A DNA stretch of 64,000 nt, taken from Odobenus rosmarus divergens. Taxonomy: Eukaryota; Chordata; Mammalia; Carnivora; Odobenidae. Below are positions 57,009 through 64,000 of this stretch, piece after piece. The DNA lies in assembly GCF_000321225.1 (NCBI RefSeq), contig NW_004450285.1, positions 5,037,570 through 5,101,569 on the forward strand, in the 5' to 3' direction. The notes beneath the pieces are model-generated. The model was not told the DNA's origin, ran no database searches, and was given only the letters and a program-made list of their open reading frames with translations. The number at the start of each line of letters is the position of its first letter. Position 1 is the stretch's first letter. A program made the position numbers and the translations under genes.

Positions 57009-58548
57009 ATTTATATCTAGGTGTATTAGTAGCCATTATTAAAAAGATCTTGAAATATGAAAAACCTGACTGTTGCCTTGTACTCACCTGCCCTACAATA
57101 CTCAAATATGCAAGACTGTGTTTCCTATTGCTTCTTATCTCCAAGTCCAACTTTTATTTTTTAAAGACACCAAGAAGGTTTTCCTGTGGTGCTATAATAT
57201 CTGATTATTATTCAGTATAGATATCTAAAGAAATATGTTTTAAAATGTGCATTTTTAAACTTACATTTTGAACTTTTTATGCTAATATGATTAGTCCAAT
57301 CTCTCTCTCAAGTAAGAAAGCAACAATAACCTTCTAAAGTGCAAAATAGGAAAATTCTTGATTAGCTTTGTGCTGTTCAGTTGAATTTTCATTTAAAAGA
57401 TACAGCTTTAGAAATCTATGATTTATTCAAACTTCAGTTGAGTTGTATTCTAAATATATAGCAATGTATTACCCTGAGGAACTACCCAGAGAATTAAGGG
57501 GGGAAAAAAAGCCTGTCAGGAGTGGATGATAGAAAAACATCTTTTTCAGGAGAGGTATGATATTATTCACACTGTGAAGTATTTATCACTGTCATCAAGA
57601 TATCTTCAGGGAAACTTTTCAAATATATTTTGATACATATTTTTGAATGGAAATAAAAAATGATATATGTGGATTTGAAATCTCTACTACATTTATTTTA
57701 TTAGTAGATATTTTAATGAGAGCAAGACCTTCAGAGGTATTTATAATTTGTTGTGAATGAATATAAAATGAGTGCTCTCTCTCTGTGCCCAATTGGGTGA
57801 CCTCGTTCCATTTTCATCCTATATTACCACTCTACAATGTTAAATTCTCTGACCACACATTTTGCTGGAAATTATCTCCCCTATTTCCAGAGACTACTTT
57901 CTTCTACTTTTTCTATATTTCTGACAATTATTTTTATGAGTATTCTTAGAATTTCTGATTTTTTTACACATAAAATTCCTCCATGTATAAAAAATTACAT
58001 CACAAGGTATTTCTTATATGATACAAGTTCTGTCAAATACTGTGTTAATATAAAAAATTAATAGTCCAATAGCAAAATAAACTTAGAAAAAATATATTTA
58101 AGTCAAGATACATGAGATTTTCTATTGTAGGGCTTCTAAGAGACTTTGACCTTTTGAATCATCAAAAGATGTATGTCTAAGTAAAATAATAAGCTGGGAA
58201 AAGTTCAGTATACTTCAAATAATAAGTCAATATAAATTACTTCATGTAGTTATCCTATAAAAGTATAAATTTATTAACTCTAGTTGAAAATGGTAAAGTG
58301 TACAAATTTCCCAAATAAAATAAAATATTTAAAAAAATTCCATTGTTCTAGTAACCAGCATTATTATTAAACTGATGCTATTGTATGTCATATTTTGCCT
58401 GTCAGGTGAGAAAAAAATAAATAAACAAAATCTATGATATCCATATTTGTAGAGAATAGGAATACTTAGATACAAGTTTCATGCAGTGCTTCAGAGTCTA
58501 AATTGGTACCTCTCTTCAGATGAGTAATTTTAAAGATACATTAAGCTT
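57009..58548. other. Unassigned
   Basis: AT-rich. The frame 57837-58061 (74 codons) has no family. Confidence 0.5.
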
Positions 58549-58563
58549 TAAAATATGCATTCT

Positions 58564-58723
58564 AGGGGAGCCTGGGTGGCTCAGTCGATTGAGTGTCTGC
58601 CTTCAGCTCAGGTCATGATCCCAGGGTCCCTGCTCAGTGGGAAGCCTGCTTCTCCCTCTCCCTCTGCCTGATGTTCCCCCTGCTTGTGCTCTCTGTCAAA
58701 TAAATAAAAAATCTTTAAAAAAA
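58564..58723 (+). mobile_element. CAN-SINE with internal deletion
   Basis: Head GGGGAGCCTGGGTGGCTCAG, then TCATGATCCCAGGGTCCCTG: about 28 bases between the two TCC-containing motifs are missing, including the GATCGAGCCCCGCATCGGG part. It ends CTCTGTCAAATAAATAAAAA. Exact 15-bp duplication TAAAATATGCATTCT (58549-58563, 58724-58738). Confidence 0.95.
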
Positions 58724-58869
58724 TAAAATATGCATTCTGATTGGACAAATTACTTGTCAATCATTTTATTATAATTAAATTATCACAGTTATATAATGAA
58801 AGTTAATTTTGAGGCTGCTTCTCCAGAATTCTTAATAATAAAAATTAAACAAATCTAATGTCCCCAAAC

Positions 58870-59200
58870 CAGTGATTGGTTAAATAAAATATGGTATATC
58901 ATAGTGTAATGCAATATATTAGTTGCAATTTATTTTGTAGAAGAAATATTTATGATGTATTACAACATGAGAGAAGCATTTTTAAAGCAAAAGTTACAGT
59001 ATTATCTTAATTTAGCAATATGCATATGTACATAAGTGTGCAGAGAACAAAATGCCTGCATACATGGAATCATTAGCAGTCATCTTCTCTGGGAGGGGGA
59101 GTAACAGGTGAGTTGCACTTTCTCCTTTGTGCTTACCTGTATACTTCAAATTCTCTCTAATGAACATGAACGAATTAGTAATCTGCTAAAATGTGTCTGT
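58870..59200 (+). repeat. Old L1M 3' end, sense
   Basis: GTGATTGGTTAAATAAAATA, TGGTATATCATAGTGTAATG, AGCATTTTTAAAGCAAAAG and TTCTCTGGGAGGGGGAGTAA, then CTCTAATGAACATGAACGAA, follow an old L1 3' end in order. No duplication remains. Confidence 0.6.
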
Positions 59201-59239
59201 GGACATTAAGCATTGTCATTCTTAGGATTTCCTTTTCAT

Positions 59240-59690
59240 ATTTTCTCTGAAGTAAAGTTCAAGAAACATTTGAGCACCTTATCTGTACCAGGGACCATAG
59301 TAATTATTGATGACAAAACAAGGAATAAGACACAGTTCTTATATTTATGTACTATAAATATATCATAGTAGGTGCTAAGAGAAAACTGATCACAGGTAGT
59401 ATTGAAACACTAATAAGCAGGCCTTATCTAACCCAGGAGTTCAGGAAAATATTACTGCAGGAATGATATCAGAGTTAAAATTTAAAGGTTCAATCATAGT
59501 TCACAGGGATACAGTAGAGATAAATCATTTGAAGCTGAAAGAAAAGCATAAAGGCAGACAAGGAGCCACACAACCGAGGGCATTGTAGAAATATGAGAAG
59601 TTTCTTATTAAAAATTGAAAGCAGGGAGGCAGTGACTGATGGGTAATAAGACTGGGGAGATACCTAAAGTTAAGGTAATGGTGACTTAAC
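59240..59690 (-). repeat. L2 LINE, antisense
   Basis: Starts at the L2 3' end (AAACATTTGAGCACCTTATC, GTACCAGGGACCATAGTAA) and runs through AACAAGGAATAAGACACAG and AATATGAGAAGTTTCTTATT-like text. The minus-strand frame at 59525-59773 is in this relic. Confidence 0.55.
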
Positions 59691-60159
59691 ATATGCAAAA
59701 AAATGGAAATATAGTTTGTTATGGAAAACAACATTTTAGAAGCAGAGATTCTCATTTTAGTGCTTCTCAGCATGTGTTCCCTCTATTTTTCCAATCTTAT
59801 TTTATAAAGAATAATTAAAATTTTAATCTATAACTTGTATTTCTCTCCTGAGCTCTAATACTTTATTTTTCAGCTAGCTGGCTAGAAAATTGACCTCCAA
59901 ATCTATCAAACATGTACATCTTATGGGAAGAATGCCAATAATTCTCTGCCTACCACCCTCCTCTGTGCTGAGCTCCATCCTAGTTCATGGCAGGTCTAGT
60001 CAACTCATCTTCAAACAAGAAATCTTAAATTCATTGTGTCTCAATACCTTTTCACCTGTCCTGCCCATTTTCTTCTTCTTGACTTATGAATTGATGTCCT
60101 CCTCTGATTTCCCATCGCTGTCTTCTATACCTTCATTAATCCTAACTCAGATAACACAA
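59691..60159. other. Unassigned
   Basis: The frame 59890-60171 (93 codons) lies in CT-rich text that may be part of the L2 that follows. Confidence 0.45.
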
Positions 60160-60700
60160 ATGACACCTTAATTAGTATGCACAACTCCAGTCTCTTCAAT
60201 TTTATTTCATTTTCCAGATTGATGCTCCATTGTATCTATAATTCCAAGTGTGTTACTTACTGTCTTTAAATTACTTTCCAATCAGTTACCTTATTATGAT
60301 TATTTTATTATTATGCTTTTACCTCTTATTTCTGTTTTCACAGAATTATGTACTGCCTTTACACCTCCTTATTAGTTTTTGCTATTATCATTAGAGACAT
60401 CTGTGTCTTCTAGTACTATATTGAAAATACAAAATACATCAGTAATATTTTTTCTGGATCATCTACTTTAATCATGTTCGTAATCATGTCCACACTCATG
60501 CTCTTGCTGAAATAAGGCTTAAGGATAGCTTTTCACATCTCTTGTTATGAGAACATTTTTCATAAAGCACTTATTACCGTTTAAGATTCATAAGAGCAAA
60601 GAACCTGTATTCCTTTTTTACCTTTGCTTCATAAATGCATATGACAGTGCATGGTACACAGTAGATGTTAACCAAATATCTGTTGCATGGATAAAATATT
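60160..60700 (+). repeat. Probable L2 LINE 3' end, sense
   Basis: The last part (AAAGAACCTGTATTCCTTTT, CATATGACAGTGCATGGTAC, ACAGTAGATGTTAACC) is the L2 terminus. The upstream CT-rich text is plausible but diverged L2. The left limit is a guess. Confidence 0.45.
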
Positions 60701-61394
60701 TTATTTTTTCTATCTTATCATCCTTGAATGAAGAAAAACACTTAAGAAGTTCCAAATTGGTTTTATCAAGAGGCAGCCCTTGTAGGTTGATTGTTGGTAC
60801 CAATTTTTGTGTAGGCAACTTCATATTCAGTACTACCATGTAGAATAATTTAAGTGGAAAATTTCTACCAAATTCTCTTTCTCTATATTTCACAGGCTTT
60901 GCCTAATGCTGAACTCAACCTTTTTGTTGTTGTTGTTGTTCTAATTTTCTAACAATTTAAAGAGATTGAGGATATAAGAAATAAAAGTCTTGTGTACTCT
61001 ACCCTCTTAACAGTGTGGCTATTTTCCTTTCTTGTCCATTTGTTTTTGTGAATTTTAGGCTCAGGATATAGGAAGAGAAATAGTTCTGGCAATGAAGATG
61101 AAAGTAGCATGAAGGAATTCCGTTTGTTTCAAAAAAGTAAAAAATAAACAGATTTTAAAGTAAAGGCATGGGTAGGCAATGTTTTGTTTGTTTAAAGAAA
61201 AGCTGTGTACAGACGAGGGAAGAGGAAGATGATAGCTGGGGAAGGGATCAGTAATCATTCTTGATAATTTGGAAGGGCAAGTTTGAGTAGTTTGTATCAG
61301 CATAGCACATTTTAATCATGAGTTTTTCATTCATGTACTACCATCTTAGAATTTGGTGCAAATTATTCTTTGATTCTGGCAGAATATTAATTCC
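60701..61394. other. Unassigned
   Basis: Overlapping opposed frames (98 codons, 60547-60843 plus; 91 codons, 60618-60893 minus) start in the L2 tail and have no family. Confidence 0.5.
60928..60949. repeat. Short TTG microsatellite
   Basis: TTTTTGTTGTTGTTGTTGTTC: five tandem TTG units. Confidence 0.85.
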
Positions 61395-62300
61395 ACCATT
61401 CATTTGCTCACCAAATACATATTTACAGAGTGCAAGCAAACCACTATATGCAAGTCACTGAATAAAATGTAGCATCACGATGGTGAAACAGACAGCTTTT
61501 CTGCCTTGGAGGATCTGTAGTGACACAAATAATACATGAAGAAACCAAAGGTAAAAAGTACGAGTCCTTGTAGATAAAGAGGCCACAGAGGAGTAAAGTC
61601 AACAATTTCAGAGATAGAAGAAAAGAGTGGAGGCTCTTTCATGGATTGGAAAGCGCTTGCTTCTTCACTGATACAGCTGCTACTCAATTCTATGGAGTTC
61701 GTTTATGAGAAGCGCCAGGCCACTGGTGTGAGATTTTCTGGGGTTTAAGTAAAATCAGAAATCAAGATTATTATGTGAAATTTCCTAACTTTGAAATATT
61801 GCCCGTAAATGTGATTTCAAAAACAATGCTGTGCTAGGTAACATTGACTGTGGCCTAAGAACACTCATTGTATGGCCGTATTTGTCACGAAGGTCTGCGA
61901 CCTTTGAAACAATACACAAGCTTCTAACACCATAGCAAATCAAGATACATATCTCCAAATAGAGAAACAGAATGCATACCAGGCATACCTAATTAAAACA
62001 GAGAGGTTATAGAATGGTTCTTAAGAAGTTGACTATTATTCTGAGACTCAAAGTGAAAAAAAAAAGCCAAACATTGTAAAGGAATAGGAAATCAGTTCCT
62101 CAGGCAGAGGAGGGGATTGCCAAGGGCTAGGGGATTAGAAAGAGTTTATGAACTAGTGGATGAAGGAGAGTTTCATGAGATGAGAATCAAGGTTGGAATG
62201 GGGAGCAGATTTTAATCAACATTGTCATCCATATTTGAAGCTGAGATCTATTCATGTATAGTGGGAAGTCATTGGAGGACTATAAACTGGGAAATGGCTC
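61395..62300 (-). repeat. L2 LINE, antisense
   Basis: L2 3' end at the left (ACCATTCATTTGCTCACCAA, ATACATATTTACAGAGTGC, ACTATATGCAAGTCACTG). Further right TGAGATCTATTCATGTATAG and GTGGGAAGTCATTGGAGGAC match a later part of antisense L2, so it is one long element with gaps. The frame 61475-61687 (minus) is in it. Confidence 0.55.
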
Positions 62301-64000
62301 CAGTTGACTTTTACTTTAATTATCTGTGTTACCGCATGGTTTAAACCTTACCTATTCATTATAAACACTTTAAAGGGATGTTGGAAGAGGTTATTTGAGG
62401 AATTAATAGCAGATACTTTTTAAATGGGAGCCTCCAAAAAGTTAAAATGAGAATTTATTCCTCAGAAATAAATGAGATTGTGTAGAATTAGGAGGTGACA
62501 TTTCTCTTTGTTACTCAAAATGTGGCCTCAGTCTATTTCTCTGTCCTCACAATATATATGAAATTTTCTGTCCAAGTAATGTATCACCTTGATTTTTTTC
62601 CACTTCGTTTAAGCCAATCAGAAACTCTGAGGAGAATGGGATACTATTGCGCCTGGGTAGAAAGAAATTATGTGAACATTTGGAGCCATTTCCTGTGCCG
62701 TGGTAATATTGCCCTTGCGTATGGTGGAGAAAATGCAACATTTTTTTTCTGTTAGTGAAAAATAACAACGTGCCTTACCAAAAAAAAAAAAAACAAAAAA
62801 AACTGCTGTCTACTTGTAAGTGGGCATGTTATCATTCTGAAGATGTGATAGAGTTAAACTGAAGTTGTCTAAAACCTGCTTAGGTAAGTTCTTTTGCAAG
62901 TATTAACAGCATATATCAGAAAAAGAGGCAGAATCAAATGAAAATTTATAGATAAAGAAAAAAATGCCATTGATACGTACAGAAAGAGATGTGTGTAAGA
63001 CCATTATGCTAAAGGTTACTTATATTCTGTCTTGGACTCTGAATCTACTGTAAGTTTCCATTACTTCACCTATTTAGATAAAACGTTCCAGATATTAAGA
63101 AAATGACTCTTTATTTTAAATGTCAATATCTGTATTAGCATATTTCCACTCTACTTCTCAATGCAATCTATGCAGACAATTAATCTGACTTTTGGATACT
63201 TTATGTTTTCCATTAGCTTATACTTATTACTAGTTTCCTTATTTTAGATCATGCCTTCTAATTCAGGATTCTTTTAAAGTTTCATGTGTATTTTATTTGA
63301 GTCAGTTGTGTAGTCTTTTTGATCATATTCAAAGCTTTAAATATGTCACCAAAAACACAAGACAGCTTTATTTGCAAAGGCTTTCAATGATGCCTATTCA
63401 GGAATATTTACACATCACAGTGAAAGAAATGTCTTGATTGAAGTGACAAATTGCATTTTTTGCCACACTTTCTAAATGAAAGCACAGCTGTAAAGTATTA
63501 TATTACTGTCAAGAGAGTTTAATGTTTTAAACAATTCTCAAAAAGTTTTTGAAGATAAAATAAACATTATGCTCTAATAGTTTGAACAACATTGATGCTC
63601 TGGAAACAAATTTGATGTCGTCTCCCAGTTGAATATTTGTTTAAAATGTGACGGAGAAATATTAAAAAGAGGTATTTATTTTATCATATGATAAATATTT
63701 CAATTGAGATGAATAGCGTCTTTGAAGAAAATTCTTAGATGGGTCTGATAGCAGCCACCCTCTGATTCTCCAGTTGTATATATGCTCTCAATTTTCAATA
63801 GCTTCAGAACTTGCTAAGATTTTAACTTTCCTCCTCACCTGCCCTGGGCTGAAGCACAGTGTGTATTGTGGTTTTTCCTTTAAGCTACATAAGAAGTCCC
63901 TCAGGGAGTCCCCACTGAGAAGTGGCTCAGAGGGACCCTCACCAGCTTCAGGCAGAGCAGTGTTTGGGCTTCCATATTTTGGAAGACGAGTTTCGCATAG
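62301..64000. other. Unassigned, 1.7 kb repeat-free end
   Basis: No repeat named except a short A-rich run at 62781-62801. The last 250 bases rise in GC. On the minus strand CCAGGGCAGGTGAGGAGG (63831-63848) has the form of a splice donor. No exon can be assigned. Confidence 0.45.

Noticed and set aside
2398..58723. Regularly spaced repeats as a CRISPR array
   Set aside because: The repeated units are dispersed mammalian SINEs in both directions at irregular distances.

Overview
The window is mammalian nuclear DNA from a carnivore, and I find no intact protein-coding gene in it. The evidence is 19 copies of the tRNA-Lys-derived carnivore SINE (CAN-SINE/SINEC). These copies carry an A-box-like segment near GTGGCTCAG, a B-box-like segment near GGTCATGATCC, a CT-rich stretch, and an AATAAA/poly-A tail. 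Their internal sequence matches the type I associate with bears, pandas, seals and mustelids rather than the usual cat or dog subfamilies, so an arctoid carnivore is my best guess. That assignment comes from remembered family differences, not from a search.

The DNA is AT-rich and poor in CpG, and open reading frames are short (none above about 160 codons; the longest lie inside a CA repeat). This fits a gene desert or the inside of a very large intron.

Layout. 0-12 kb: ancient L2 and MIR, an MLT1-like LTR split by a SINE, a 295-bp CA-type satellite at 3.86-4.15 kb, several minus-strand SINEs, and three 3' ends of carnivore L1 (two with clear target-site duplications). 12.9-15.2 kb: an old L1 on the minus strand, split by a SINE and abutting an L1 fragment on the opposite strand. 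16-25 kb: MLT1-like LTR relics, two L2 tails, a palindromic MITE and a MIR split by an old SINE. 25-38 kb: plus-strand SINEs, a MER5A transposon, a 1-kb L2, and an L1 at 33.7-34.3 kb with its 5' part inverted. 38-49 kb: almost no young insertions; mostly L2, MIR and unassigned DNA. 49-59 kb: young plus-strand SINEs, an L1 3' end, a broken RPL17 processed pseudogene at 54.44-54.67 kb, and at 55.77-56.33 kb a 563-bp composite retro-insertion (GC-rich leader, then L1M-like 3' end, then SINE) inside one target-site duplication. 59-64 kb: L2 relics, then 1.7 kb with no repeat I recognise.

The most interesting items are the composite retro-insertion, a sharp change in SINE orientation near 25-26 kb, the inverted L1, and the RPL17 pseudogene. 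I found no new functional system. Repeat family names rest on recognising sequence by eye; boundaries without a target-site duplication are approximate.
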